Part shown: positions 27,551 to 36,296 of the stretch, one piece after another | How positions within the stretch are numbered: the first letter of the stretch is position 1 | Layout: each line of letters opens with the position of its first letter | Source of the DNA: Ekhidna lutea | GTDB taxonomy: Bacteria; Bacteroidota; Bacteroidia; Cytophagales; Cyclobacteriaceae | Assembly (NCBI RefSeq): GCF_900188325.1 | Contig: NZ_FZPD01000001.1 | Location: 434,001 to 498,000 of the forward strand | DNA: 64,000 nt | Direction: 5' to 3' | The notes under the pieces: generated by a model | What the model was told of the DNA's origin: nothing | The model's database searches: none | The model's input: the letters and a program-made list of their open reading frames with translations, nothing else | Program-made: the position numbers and the translations under genes

Positions 27551-28426
27551 TTAATTCCTTTTATCAAAGCCCCACCCGAGCTTATTTCTAATGGTATCAG
27601 GGAAATTGATCCCCTCTATCTTAATAAGCTTAGCCTGGAATGAAGCTTTTTTTACAACTATATGAACGTCATTTTCGATCGTTTCAGATCTGGAATCAAG
27701 TGAGATTAGAAAACTTCTGTTTCTAGTCTGTATTTCAAATTTTAACTCTGAATCATCAGAGACAATTAGCGGCCTCACATTTAGGTTATGTGGACTTACA
27801 GGTGTGATAATAAAATCTTTAGAATCTGGCATCATAAGCGGACCACCACAACTGAGGGAGTAGCCTGTTGAGCCTGTTGGTGTTGACACCATCAACCCAT
27901 CTGCCCAATAGGTGTTTAAATATTGATCATTGATGTAGCACTTTACCATGATCATGGCTGATGAGTCTTTACGAAGAATGGCACACTCATTCAAGGCGTA
28001 TGTTTTGCCTTTGAAAAGGTCCATGTTGGTTTCTAGTGATAAAAGTGACCTGCTTTCAATTTCATATTCACCTTTAAACAAAAGATAGAGGGACTCCTTG
28101 ATATATTCTTTTGCAATGGAAGCCAGAAACCCAAGCCGACCCATATTAATACCAAGAATCGGAACTTCATTTTCACCGACCCATAAAAGCGATTCAAGAA
28201 AAGTACCATCTCCACCCAAACTAAAAACCGCATAGAAGTCGGGTGTGATTTCAGTCGCAATGTTCGCTGATTCATCTATGAGCTCGGTATTTCTTGAATG
28301 GAATAGTGAGGTATACCAAATCTCAATCCCCTCCATCTTTAAGCGATCGATTATCTGAGTTAGATACTTCTCTGAATTTTTTTCAATCACCAGTCCATGT
28401 AGAGCTATTTTTTTTATCTCGCTCAT
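27551..28426 (-). CDS. nadK: NAD kinase
   Basis: A 291-residue ATP-NAD kinase, which makes NADP. The catalytic GGDGTFL motif lies near residue 73, the conserved ALNECAILR block near 150 and the GSTGYSLSCGGPL substrate loop near 180. It overlaps the CBS-domain gene by 4 bases, giving tight coupling. The gene order CBS-nadK beside pdxJ and uppS-bamA is a recurrent Bacteroidota arrangement. Confidence 0.95.
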   Translation of the reverse strand: MSEIKKIALHGLVIEKNSEKYLTQIIDRLKMEGIEIWYTSLFHSRNTELIDESANIATEITPDFYAVFSLGGDGTFLESLLWVGENEVPILGINMGRLGFLASIAKEYIKESLYLLFKGEYEIESRSLLSLETNMDLFKGKTYALNECAILRKDSSAMIMVKCYINDQYLNTYWADGLMVSTPTGSTGYSLSCGGPLMMPDSKDFIITPVSPHNLNVRPLIVSDDSELKFEIQTRNRSFLISLDSRSETIENDVHIVVKKASFQAKLIKIEGINFPDTIRNKLGWGFDKRN

Positions 28427-29085
28427 GGATCTAGAAATTTCATCAGCATTCCATACCTGTCTTTTTCGTCAAAGGAATTGTCTTCTGTATTGAATGAAGA
28501 AGTGACTTTATATCCGCTTTTAGAAAGACCAGTAGCAATTTGATTGACGTCCTGATGGTTGATCCGAAGGACGATTTCAATCAATGCCGGATCGTCCAGG
28601 TCTGGCTTAATATTGGCACCTAAAATCGTGGAGCCATTCATTTCAACTACACGGGATATTTCTGAAAGAGAATAATCATTTAGGCTAGTTTGCAGTGTGA
28701 CGATAGCTCCTTCGGCATTCACGATAGCTGTTTTAGCAAATTCTCTGAGAATATCAGAAATTAGAACCACACCTTTAAACTGCTGATCTTTTATTACAGC
28801 TACCATATCCATACGGTGCTCGTTTTGCACCTTCAGGATGTCGTAATAGTGGCTGTTTGATGGAACGATGCATGTTTGCCCCATCAAAGGATATGCTCCA
28901 ACCTCAGGGTGCATGATTTCCTCATCGTAGAGCAATTCTTCCGATACAAACCCCAATAATTGGCTTCCATTCACAACAGGTAATTCCTTCACCCTAAACT
29001 CATCCATCCATTGCTTAGCTCTGGCAATATCATCGTTGGGTTTAAGCGGAGGTACCATATAATTTATGAGCTGTTCTGCTATCAT
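28423..29085 (-). CDS. CBS-domain protein
   Basis: A 220-residue protein with a pair of CBS motifs in residues about 1-120 (AKQWMDEFRVKELPVVNGSQ and MDMVAVIKDQQFKGVVLISD), then an ACT-like regulatory segment (about 140-215, VVEMNGSTILGANIK). CBS pairs bind adenine nucleotides, so it may regulate the NAD kinase it overlaps; the link rests on context. It lies 3 bases after the CvpA-type gene. Confidence 0.82.
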   Translation of the reverse strand: MIAEQLINYMVPPLKPNDDIARAKQWMDEFRVKELPVVNGSQLLGFVSEELLYDEEIMHPEVGAYPLMGQTCIVPSNSHYYDILKVQNEHRMDMVAVIKDQQFKGVVLISDILREFAKTAIVNAEGAIVTLQTSLNDYSLSEISRVVEMNGSTILGANIKPDLDDPALIEIVLRINHQDVNQIATGLSKSGYKVTSSFNTEDNSFDEKDRYGMLMKFLDP

Positions 29086-29088
29086 TAC

Positions 29089-29646
29089 TTAAGGGTTTAA
29101 GTCCAAATAAGTCATATATGTTCCTTTACCTTTTGGTAAGTTTTCCATTGAATCAATTAAGTCTCTGATAAACGGGAGCACGTTTCCGAGCCACTCAAAC
29201 ACAGTAGGCCCAATAGATACAATATACGGAAAAATGATAGTATTGTCTGCATAACGGTTGCTGATATCAAAACCTACAGATTCAAAAACCCAAAACAAAA
29301 CACTTAATATAAACGCCCACTTAAATAATCCGGCAAATGCTCCTACCAAATTATCGACCGCCCCAAAAATGGTCATATCAACCATGCTTTTTAGCGCTTT
29401 TGCGCCGGCTTTTATGGCTAAACTTAACAGCACGAAAAGTGCTATAAAAACAAGCACTGCTGCTATTTCGAAATAGCTGGTATCTCCAAAAATGCTGGTA
29501 GATACAGGAACCGTAAGCTCTAAAGCAAGAAACAGACCAATGAAAAAAGCAACAAAAGAAAGAATCTCAACAATGAAACCTCTCATATAGCCTTTTACAG
29601 CTCCAAAACCCAAAAGGATTAATAAAATGATGTCGAACGTACTCAA
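29089..29646 (-). CDS. CvpA family membrane protein
   Basis: A 185-residue protein with four transmembrane helices (about 2-22, 27-47, 58-80, 100-122) and the CvpA opening FDIILLILLGFGAVKGYMRG. CvpA proteins are associated with colicin V production and envelope stress resistance. It sits between the YqeY and CBS genes with 1-3 base gaps and belongs to the same operon. Confidence 0.85.
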   Translation of the reverse strand: MSTFDIILLILLGFGAVKGYMRGFIVEILSFVAFFIGLFLALELTVPVSTSIFGDTSYFEIAAVLVFIALFVLLSLAIKAGAKALKSMVDMTIFGAVDNLVGAFAGLFKWAFILSVLFWVFESVGFDISNRYADNTIIFPYIVSIGPTVFEWLGNVLPFIRDLIDSMENLPKGKGTYMTYLDLNP

Positions 29647-29647
29647 C

Positions 29648-30097
29648 TTAGCTTAAAAGTTTTTTAGCCAACGTTGATATTAGTTTACCGTCTGCCTTTC
29701 CAGCTAATTTTTTAGTCGCCGCTCCCATTACTTTTCCCATATCCTGTGGTCCGCTAGCTCCAACTTCTTCAATTACTTTTTTCACCTCCGCCTCAACTTC
29801 TTCTTCAGAGAGTTGTTTAGGTAAGAAACTTTCTATTACTGCTAGTTCAGATTTTTCTGTTGCAGCCAGATCATCTCTTCCTTGCTGCTCAAATACTTCA
29901 ATGGAATCTTTACGTTGCTTGGCCGCTTTGGCCAATAGTTTCATTTCAGCATCTTCTGACAGATCACCGCCTCCGCCTTTATCTGTTTCAGCTAAAAGGA
30001 TTTGTGATTTGATTGCTCGCAATGCACGCAGACGATCCTTGTCTTTGGCAAGCATTGCTGTTTTTATTTCTGATTCAATAGTTGATTTTAAACTCAT
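29648..30097 (-). CDS. GatB/YqeY domain protein
   Basis: A 149-residue helical protein of the YqeY family, related to the tail domain of GatB. It shows the typical opening (SLKSTIESEIKTAMLAKD), KEKSELAVIESFLPKQLSEEE-like block and the terminal GADGKLISTLAKKLL-like end. Members are thought to bind tRNA, but the role is unsettled. It is the first gene of the minus-strand cluster and is divergent from pdxJ with 52 bases between starts. Confidence 0.88.
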   Translation of the reverse strand: MSLKSTIESEIKTAMLAKDKDRLRALRAIKSQILLAETDKGGGGDLSEDAEMKLLAKAAKQRKDSIEVFEQQGRDDLAATEKSELAVIESFLPKQLSEEEVEAEVKKVIEEVGASGPQDMGKVMGAATKKLAGKADGKLISTLAKKLLS

Positions 30098-30149
30098 GGT
30101 AACATTGTTTTAGAATGAACAACTTTGCGAAGAAAAACATTCTTAAGTT

Positions 30150-30866
30150 ATGACCCAACTAAGTGTTAACATCAACAAGTTTGCTACGCTGAGAAATGCA
30201 AGGGGAGGCGACAACCCGAATGTGGTTCAGATAGCGAAGGATTGTGAACGGTTTGGAGCCCAAGGCATCACTGTGCACCCACGACCTGATGAACGTCATA
30301 TCACAAGGCAGGATGTTTATGACCTTAAGGATGTCGTGACTACCGAGTTCAATATTGAAGGTTATCCGGACGATCGGTTCATGAAAATCATTGAGGAAGT
30401 AAGACCTGTACAGGCTACCCTGGTACCTGATCCACCAAATGTATTGACCTCAAATGCCGGCTGGGATACCATTAATAATGAGAAAATGCTCTCTGAGATT
30501 ATTTCTCAACTCCAAAGCTGGGGAGTACGAACTTCAATTTTCATTGAGCCCGAAAATAAGTTGATGGATGGAGCTAAAAAGTGCGGAACAGACCGGGTGG
30601 AACTATATACAGAGATGTATGCATCTTCCTATCATAAGGATAAAATAAAAGCTATTGAAGCTTATAAAACTTCGTCGGAACATGCCAATCATATCGGTTT
30701 GGGACTGAACGCCGGACATGATTTGGACTTGAAAAATTTAAATTATTTAAAGCAGCAAATTCCTTATCTTGAGGAAGTGTCAATCGGGCATGCACTGGTT
30801 TGTGATGCGCTTTATTATGGACTGGAGAATACGATACAGATGTATTTGCGTGAACTAGATGTTTGA
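30150..30866 (+). CDS. pdxJ: pyridoxine 5'-phosphate synthase
   Basis: A 238-residue TIM-barrel enzyme that condenses 1-deoxyxylulose 5-phosphate with 3-amino-2-oxopropyl phosphate to form pyridoxine 5'-phosphate. Family blocks are clear: [54 protein letters not shown] and [13 protein letters not shown]. It is divergent from the YqeY-CvpA-CBS-nadK cluster. Confidence 0.96.
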   Translation: MTQLSVNINKFATLRNARGGDNPNVVQIAKDCERFGAQGITVHPRPDERHITRQDVYDLKDVVTTEFNIEGYPDDRFMKIIEEVRPVQATLVPDPPNVLTSNAGWDTINNEKMLSEIISQLQSWGVRTSIFIEPENKLMDGAKKCGTDRVELYTEMYASSYHKDKIKAIEAYKTSSEHANHIGLGLNAGHDLDLKNLNYLKQQIPYLEEVSIGHALVCDALYYGLENTIQMYLRELDV

Positions 30867-30905
30867 TTTTGCTAAACATTTTAGTAAAATGATTATTTTT
30901 GATTA

Positions 30906-32255
30906 ATGGAATTATCAAGCTTGATGTTTTTGATTGTGGGATTGGCTCTTGGTGTGCCAATGGGATGGTTGCTGTTTCGAGTAAGAAGTAGCTCAAATGT
31001 TCCTGAGAATGGAGAATTGAAGATCCAGTTGAAGCTTGAAATGGAGCGCTCAAAGAAACTTGCTGAGGAACTGCAGCAAATGAACAATGAACTGCGAAGT
31101 GAGCGAGAAGAAGTAATCCACCTAAATAATCAGAACTCTACTTTGAAGGCCAACTATCAAAACCTTCAAACGCGTCTTGAGGAGCAAAAAGGAGAGTTGG
31201 GTCAATTGCAGGAAAAATTCACCACAGAGTTTAAAAACCTGGCTAACGAAATATTCGAAGAGAAGAGCAAGAAATTCACCGATCAGAATAAGACGAATCT
31301 TCACGAGTTATTAAATCCTTTGGGTCAAAAACTGACGGAGTTTGAGAAGAAGGTTGAGCAAACGAATAAGGAAAGCCTGGAAAGAAGCACGGCTCTGCGA
31401 GAGCAAATTATCGGTCTTCGGGAGCTTAATGATCGGATGACAAAAGAAGCAGAGAACTTGACGAAGGCATTGAAAGGCGATGTGAAGATGCAGGGAAACT
31501 GGGGAGAGGTTATTCTGGAGCGAATACTCGAGAAGTCTGGTCTTGAAAAAGATCGGGAATACATAGTACAGGAGACTCTACACTCAGAAGCTGGAAGACG
31601 ATTACGCCCAGATGTGATCATCAAGCTGCCGGACAACAAGAATCTGGTGATAGATGCTAAAATGTCATTGGTGGCCTACGAAAAATACATGAATGAGGAG
31701 GATGAGCTCAAGAAAGAGCAATATCTAAAAGATCACATTCTCTCTGTAAAGGCACACGTAAAAGGGTTGGCTGAAAAGAACTATCATCAGTTATTCGATG
31801 GCGGGTCTTTGGATTACGTCCTTATGTTCGTGCCAATTGAATCTGCGTTTTCATTAGTGGTTCAGCATGGTGGAGAACTTTATAATGATGCGCATGAAAA
31901 GAGTATCATCATAGTAAGTCCTGCCACTTTAATAGCCACACTTCGCACAGTTTCCAGTATTTGGAAACATGAGTATCAAAATAAAAATGCACTGGAAATC
32001 GCTCGTCAGGGAGGGGCACTTTATGACAAATTCAAGGCTTTTGTAGATGATCTGATTGAAGTAGGAAAGTCACTTGATAAATCTAAACAACAGTATGGGC
32101 AGGCAATGAACAAACTAGTTGAAGGAAAGGATAATCTGATCCGAAAGACTGAGCGTCTAAAAGAGCTTGGCTCGAAGACTTCTAGATCGATGGATGAAAA
32201 ATTGCTATATCGGGCAGGAGCAAAAGACGAGGATGATAGTCCTGAGTTGTTTTAA
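30906..32255 (+). CDS. rmuC: DNA recombination protein RmuC
   Basis: A 449-residue protein with an N-terminal membrane anchor (about 5-22), a coiled coil (about 35-190) and the RmuC nuclease-like domain (about 200-400; MQGNWGEVILERILEKSG, RLRPDVIIKLPDNKNLVIDA, DYVLMFVPIESAF). RmuC limits DNA inversion and recombination. A TATTTTTG sequence at 30894-30901 resembles a -7 box, but it lies so close to the ATG at 30906 that a second Met codon at 30924 is a possible start. Confidence 0.92.
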   Translation: MELSSLMFLIVGLALGVPMGWLLFRVRSSSNVPENGELKIQLKLEMERSKKLAEELQQMNNELRSEREEVIHLNNQNSTLKANYQNLQTRLEEQKGELGQLQEKFTTEFKNLANEIFEEKSKKFTDQNKTNLHELLNPLGQKLTEFEKKVEQTNKESLERSTALREQIIGLRELNDRMTKEAENLTKALKGDVKMQGNWGEVILERILEKSGLEKDREYIVQETLHSEAGRRLRPDVIIKLPDNKNLVIDAKMSLVAYEKYMNEEDELKKEQYLKDHILSVKAHVKGLAEKNYHQLFDGGSLDYVLMFVPIESAFSLVVQHGGELYNDAHEKSIIIVSPATLIATLRTVSSIWKHEYQNKNALEIARQGGALYDKFKAFVDDLIEVGKSLDKSKQQYGQAMNKLVEGKDNLIRKTERLKELGSKTSRSMDEKLLYRAGAKDEDDSPELF

Positions 32256-32284
32256 TCTTAATTTTACTTTTCTAATTTTTTGAG

Positions 32285-32662
32285 ATGGAATTGACTTCAG
32301 ATAACAAGCTGAAAAACATTATTATCGTTGGTGATCGGGTACTCATTAAGCCGATGAAGGAGACTCAGAAAACGGCAAGCGGAATATATCTTCCGCCGGG
32401 AGTGCAGGAAAAAGAAAAGGTACAAAGTGGCTACATTGTAAAAGCAGGCCCTGGATACCCAATTCCTCATTCTGTGGAGGAAGAAGACTGGAAACCGGAG
32501 GATGAAAAAATCAAATACATTCCGCTACAGGCAAAGGAAGGAGATTTGGCTATTTTCTTGCAAAAAGGAGCTTTTGAGGTGCAATACAATAAAGAGAAAT
32601 ATTTCATAGTACCACAATCATCCATTTTAATGCTTGAGAGAGAGGAAGACCTATTTGGTTAA
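32285..32662 (+). CDS. GroES-like co-chaperone
   Basis: A 125-residue protein with the GroES fold signature (IIVGDRVLIKPMKETQKTAS and GIYLPPGVQEKEKVQSGYIV), longer than the usual 95-100 residues through an insertion around residues 58-80 (HSVEEEDWKPEDEKIKYIPL). No groEL lies nearby, so it is probably a paralogue rather than the main GroES. It follows rmuC after 29 bases. Confidence 0.85.
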   Translation: MELTSDNKLKNIIIVGDRVLIKPMKETQKTASGIYLPPGVQEKEKVQSGYIVKAGPGYPIPHSVEEEDWKPEDEKIKYIPLQAKEGDLAIFLQKGAFEVQYNKEKYFIVPQSSILMLEREEDLFG

Positions 32663-32698
32663 ATCGTATTTTTCTCGTTTTTTCTAAGATAATATTTT

Positions 32699-32727
32699 GT
32701 TAATCTGTACTTTTAAAGAAGATTAAC
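32699..32727. promoter_or_regulatory. inverted repeat upstream of unknown exported protein gene
   Basis: GTTAATCT (32699-32706) and AGATTAAC (32720-32727) form 8-base arms 12 bases before the start at 32739. It could be an operator or part of a leader hairpin. Confidence 0.35.
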
Positions 32728-32738
32728 TGAATGAGAAG

Positions 32739-33575
32739 ATGCGATTTTTTGTTAGCCTTCTAATTCTATCGACTTACCTACACCTACCAGCACAGAATAC
32801 CAGCGACTTACCCTTCCAGGTTTTAGTGGCCAAAGATGCGACTGTATATGGCTCTCCTGTTGAACCATTACAGATGGTAGATGATGTAACCTCGATAGAG
32901 GTAAAAGACGGTGGGTTTTTGAGTCTGGTTCATAAAGGAGGGACTACTTATGAACACACTGAAAAGATTTTTACGTTTTACTTGAAGCCACAAGAGCTGA
33001 AAGAACGACAAGAACGACCAAGGTTAGAATTGTTGTATATGGATTCTACTGTTTTGGATCCAACAAAAATGATCACGGTCTTATACCCAGTGTTTGATAG
33101 GTCCGGATACCTGATTTGGAATGAAAACGATCCATTTGAATTATACTGGCATTTGCACGACGAGCCAGTATTGAATTATGTGTTAACCGTTCATGATAAT
33201 GCAGGTCCGAAGATTCAGGACTTTAGAACAAAGCTTCACAACTATACCTTAAAGCCAACAACTTATGGCCTCAAGGAGGGAGCATTTAAATTCACGATAA
33301 GCAGCACATTTGCCGGAGAAACAATAGAGTCAAAAACCTATACGGTTCAATTAAAACCCGGGCCTGTATATGAAAAAAAGGCTTCTGACCTGGTATTGAA
33401 AGCATTGGAGCTGGAACTGAGTCCTGATCTGGCGCTACCGGTATGGCAAGAAGCTTTATCACTTCCTAATGGAGAGTTCTTTAAACCTCTTTATGAGAAG
33501 TTTTTAATTAGAAATAAACGATTACTTAGCGCTGCAGGGCAAGATGTGCAGCAGCTTCTTTCGCAAAATAAGTAA
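32739..33575 (+). CDS. exported protein of unknown function
   Basis: A 278-residue protein with a signal peptide (MRFFVSLLILSTYLHLPAQ) and two strand-rich regions: about 25-100 (PFQVLVAKDATVYG) and about 105-210, the second resembling a fibronectin- or Ig-like fold (DPFELYWHLHDEPVLNYVLT). A helical tail follows (about 215-278). No family was recognised. Its last 50 bases overlap the 3' end of the convergent hemB gene. Confidence 0.6.
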   Translation: MRFFVSLLILSTYLHLPAQNTSDLPFQVLVAKDATVYGSPVEPLQMVDDVTSIEVKDGGFLSLVHKGGTTYEHTEKIFTFYLKPQELKERQERPRLELLYMDSTVLDPTKMITVLYPVFDRSGYLIWNENDPFELYWHLHDEPVLNYVLTVHDNAGPKIQDFRTKLHNYTLKPTTYGLKEGAFKFTISSTFAGETIESKTYTVQLKPGPVYEKKASDLVLKALELELSPDLALPVWQEALSLPNGEFFKPLYEKFLIRNKRLLSAAGQDVQQLLSQNK

Positions 33576-34500
33576 GGATCATATCAGCTCCCGCGCGCTT
33601 GATTGAAAGTAAAGATTCCATCATCGCTTTATCGGTATCCAGCCACCCTTTTTCACCCGCTGCTTTGATCATGGCATATTCTCCGGACACATTATAAGCT
33701 GCAATAGGGATATTGAAGTTGGCTTTTAATCGTTGAATAATGTCAAGATAAGCTAGTGCCGGTTTCACCATTAATACATCAGCACCTTCATTAAAATCAA
33801 GCTCTGCTTCAATCATGGCTTCATCGCTATTTGCAGGATTCATCTGGTAGGTCTTCTTATCACCAAATTTAGGTGCAGAGTCTAGCGCATCTCTGAACGG
33901 GCCATAAAATGCTGATGCATATTTGGCTGTATAGCTCATGATTCCCGTATTGGTATACCCTTGTTCATCCAATACATTTCTCAAATACCCAACACGAAAA
34001 TCCATCATATCCGATGGGCCGATCATATCGATACCTGATTCTGCCTGAGCTAAAGCCATTTGACCAAGAATGTCGAGTGTTTCGTCATTCAAGATCTGGC
34101 CATCTTCCACAATTCCATCATGTCCGTCACTACTGTATGGATCCATAGCCACATCTGTGATGATGAGTGCTTCAGGGAATTCCTTTTTTATCTTCGTTAA
34201 TGTCTTTAGATAGAAGAAATCAGGATCGTAACTTCTGGTGGCCGTCTTGTCTTTGTACTTCTCATCCACTACCGGAAATACATCAAATCCTTTAATGCCC
34301 ATTTTCAAACAAGCTTCGATTTCCTTTAGTATCAAATCCTCTGACAGACGGAAGATGCCGGGCATAGACTCCACCTCTGACTTCTTGTTCTTTCCCTCAA
34401 GCAGGAACAATGGAAAGATAAAATCATTAGTTGTCAGAATGGTTTCCTGTGCCAGGTCTCTTATCGCAGATGATGCTCTATTTCTTCTTGGTCGCCTCAT
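33526..34500 (-). CDS. hemB: delta-aminolevulinic acid dehydratase (porphobilinogen synthase)
   Basis: A 324-residue HemB that joins two 5-aminolevulinate molecules into porphobilinogen. The two active-site lysines lie in SYTAKYASAFYGPFRDA and MVKPALAYLD. The metal loop reads DVAMDPYSSDGHDG, with Asp in place of the Cys ligands of zinc enzymes, so this is probably a magnesium-type enzyme. It overlaps the upstream BNR lipoprotein gene by 4 bases and the convergent gene by 50. Confidence 0.95.
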   Translation of the reverse strand: MRRPRRNRASSAIRDLAQETILTTNDFIFPLFLLEGKNKKSEVESMPGIFRLSEDLILKEIEACLKMGIKGFDVFPVVDEKYKDKTATRSYDPDFFYLKTLTKIKKEFPEALIITDVAMDPYSSDGHDGIVEDGQILNDETLDILGQMALAQAESGIDMIGPSDMMDFRVGYLRNVLDEQGYTNTGIMSYTAKYASAFYGPFRDALDSAPKFGDKKTYQMNPANSDEAMIEAELDFNEGADVLMVKPALAYLDIIQRLKANFNIPIAAYNVSGEYAMIKAAGEKGWLDTDKAMMESLLSIKRAGADMILTYFAKEAAAHLALQR

Positions 34501-35531
34501 GGCTGCAAAGATATTCGCAAAATTTTGCCTTCTGTGCCCGTAGCGAATCCAAAACTTCCTTTCATACTCAACGCCCAGTAGTTGAGCGTATCTAATGTAT
34601 TCCAGGTTTGTCCTATATCGGATGTATAGTCAAGTCCTTTGGGCCCACATGCAAAAGCAAATATTTGTCCGTCCATTTTTGTAATTGCACTTCCATAAAA
34701 AGCACCTCTTGTCTGTGGCTGGTTCGATAGATTCCATGTAGCTCCACTATCTTCTGAAAAGGCACAGTTTTCAGTATAGTCATCGGCAATCATAAGATCT
34801 CCACCCGTAACAACCCCAATGTCACCAACAAATGATACCGACGTGTTTCCAGCTGCATCTCCTGAAATTAAAGGAGAATTTATTTCTTTCCAGGATTGCC
34901 CATAATCTCCTGTAATTAAGAATCTGCAGTTGCCGCCTGCACCTGTTGCGATCCAGGCTTTCCCATTTTCTCCGGTAGTGACGCATGTGCCACTTGCCGC
35001 AAACCCACCTTCACCTTTTCCTGTTTTGGGCATGTTTGTAGAGTCAGCTCGATTCCAGCTTTTTCCACCATCATAAGTCAGCAGAATGTATGGATAATTG
35101 TCAATAGCGTCTCCATACGCGATACCTCTTTGATCATCCCAGAAATCGATGCAATCCAGGAAGCCAAGAGAGTCCTGCATTACAAAATTTTCTTCCCATT
35201 GATCAGGCGCGGTGAATGTTAAAATTCTGGAAAGTGGACCTGATCCAGCGGTCATTAAAACAGCCTTTTCATTATTGAATCCATGTACATCTCTAAATTG
35301 AAGAGAATCACCTGTTGGATGATTAAACAACTCCCAGCTTTCACCACCATCTTTTGTAAGGACAAATGTTGCATCGTGCCCGCTGATCCAGGTCGTATTT
35401 TCATTCACAATACTGATGGCTTGTAGAAGCGAACTAGTAGGACTGTCCAATGGCTCAATTTGAGGTTGGATTGGTTTCTGAGTGCATCCAATCATGGTCA
35501 GAAATAAGGGAACGATAAAAGGACTTTTCAT
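34497..35531 (-). CDS. BNR-repeat (YCF48-like) lipoprotein
   Basis: A 344-residue protein with a lipoprotein signal (MKSPFIVPLFLTMIGC) and a beta-propeller of BNR or YCF48-like repeats, each with a xxDGGxSW-type Asp box (LTKDGGESWELF, LTYDGGKSWNRA, ITGDYGQSWKEI, FSEDSGATWNLS). Related proteins are often annotated as oxidoreductases without evidence. It overlaps hemB and the ferritin-like gene by 4 bases each, forming a three-gene operon. Confidence 0.8.
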   Translation of the reverse strand: MKSPFIVPLFLTMIGCTQKPIQPQIEPLDSPTSSLLQAISIVNENTTWISGHDATFVLTKDGGESWELFNHPTGDSLQFRDVHGFNNEKAVLMTAGSGPLSRILTFTAPDQWEENFVMQDSLGFLDCIDFWDDQRGIAYGDAIDNYPYILLTYDGGKSWNRADSTNMPKTGKGEGGFAASGTCVTTGENGKAWIATGAGGNCRFLITGDYGQSWKEINSPLISGDAAGNTSVSFVGDIGVVTGGDLMIADDYTENCAFSEDSGATWNLSNQPQTRGAFYGSAITKMDGQIFAFACGPKGLDYTSDIGQTWNTLDTLNYWALSMKGSFGFATGTEGKILRISLQP

Positions 35532-36154
35532 ATTAATTCAGGTTGAGGTTTTACCATCTCGTCTACTTTTTCGATCCACTTTTCGAACAATTGATTTTCC
35601 AGTTTTTCAACGAACTCAGCGTGATGTTTCCACTCCACAAAAAACTCATCCATCTGTTGGATCATCTCTTCCAAGTGGCCTTGCTCTTCCACGACGATCA
35701 TGCGAACGCTGATTTTACTATCATTTTCTCTTAACACTTCTTCATAAACCGGATACAGATCGTCGGCTCTAACTTCAATAGCGTATGTCACCAAAAGATA
35801 GGCAGCATATTTAAGCTCATTTCCTTCAAAGCCCATTTCATTTTTTAAATACCGACTGATAGACGCATCGAGTGCGTGCAGATACTGAAAGCTTTGGATG
35901 GGGGCAAGGAGCTCATGAGATAGATAGGTTTTGCATCCTTCATATCCGGTCTTCTTGATTTGACTTTTGAGGTAATAAGCATGTCGTGCCTCTTCAGCAG
36001 CATGTTTGAGTACAATCTCATCTACAAGCTGATCATGTTCACTAGCAGAAATTTTCCTGGCTCCTGTATTCTCCATCATGGAGAGGGAGTTCAGCCATTT
36101 GGCGTGCAGTTCAGGTGAGGATACAATTTGCTTGATGAGTGCTTTTAATTCCAT
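35528..36154 (-). CDS. ferritin-like helical protein
   Basis: A 208-residue all-helical protein with candidate diiron ligands: E-E-x-R-H in KHAAEEARHAYYLK (about residue 55), then IEVRADDL (about 128) and VVEEQGHLEEM (about 155). The spacing fits a ferritin-like four-helix bundle, but a specific family was not recognised. It is the first gene of the operon with the BNR lipoprotein and hemB, which may suggest a role linked to iron or haem. Confidence 0.6.
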   Translation of the reverse strand: MELKALIKQIVSSPELHAKWLNSLSMMENTGARKISASEHDQLVDEIVLKHAAEEARHAYYLKSQIKKTGYEGCKTYLSHELLAPIQSFQYLHALDASISRYLKNEMGFEGNELKYAAYLLVTYAIEVRADDLYPVYEEVLRENDSKISVRMIVVEEQGHLEEMIQQMDEFFVEWKHHAEFVEKLENQLFEKWIEKVDEMVKPQPELI

Positions 36155-36240
36155 ATAGCTCCTGTTAAAAATTCAAAGCTAATGTGGCATTCGAAAACAA
36201 GAACAGAGAAATGAATCTAATTGTAAGGAACGATGAAACA

Positions 36241-36275
36241 AAAAGGAGTGCCCCACGCTAAACGGCACTCCTTTT
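36241..36275 (-). terminator. intrinsic terminator of the glyoxylate operon
   Basis: AAAAGGAGTGCC (36241-36252) pairs perfectly over 12 bases with GGCACTCCTTTT (36264-36275). On the minus strand the stem ends in a T run, 22 bases after the aceA stop. Confidence 0.85.
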
Positions 36276-36296
36276 TAGAGGGATTAAGAATTTAAA

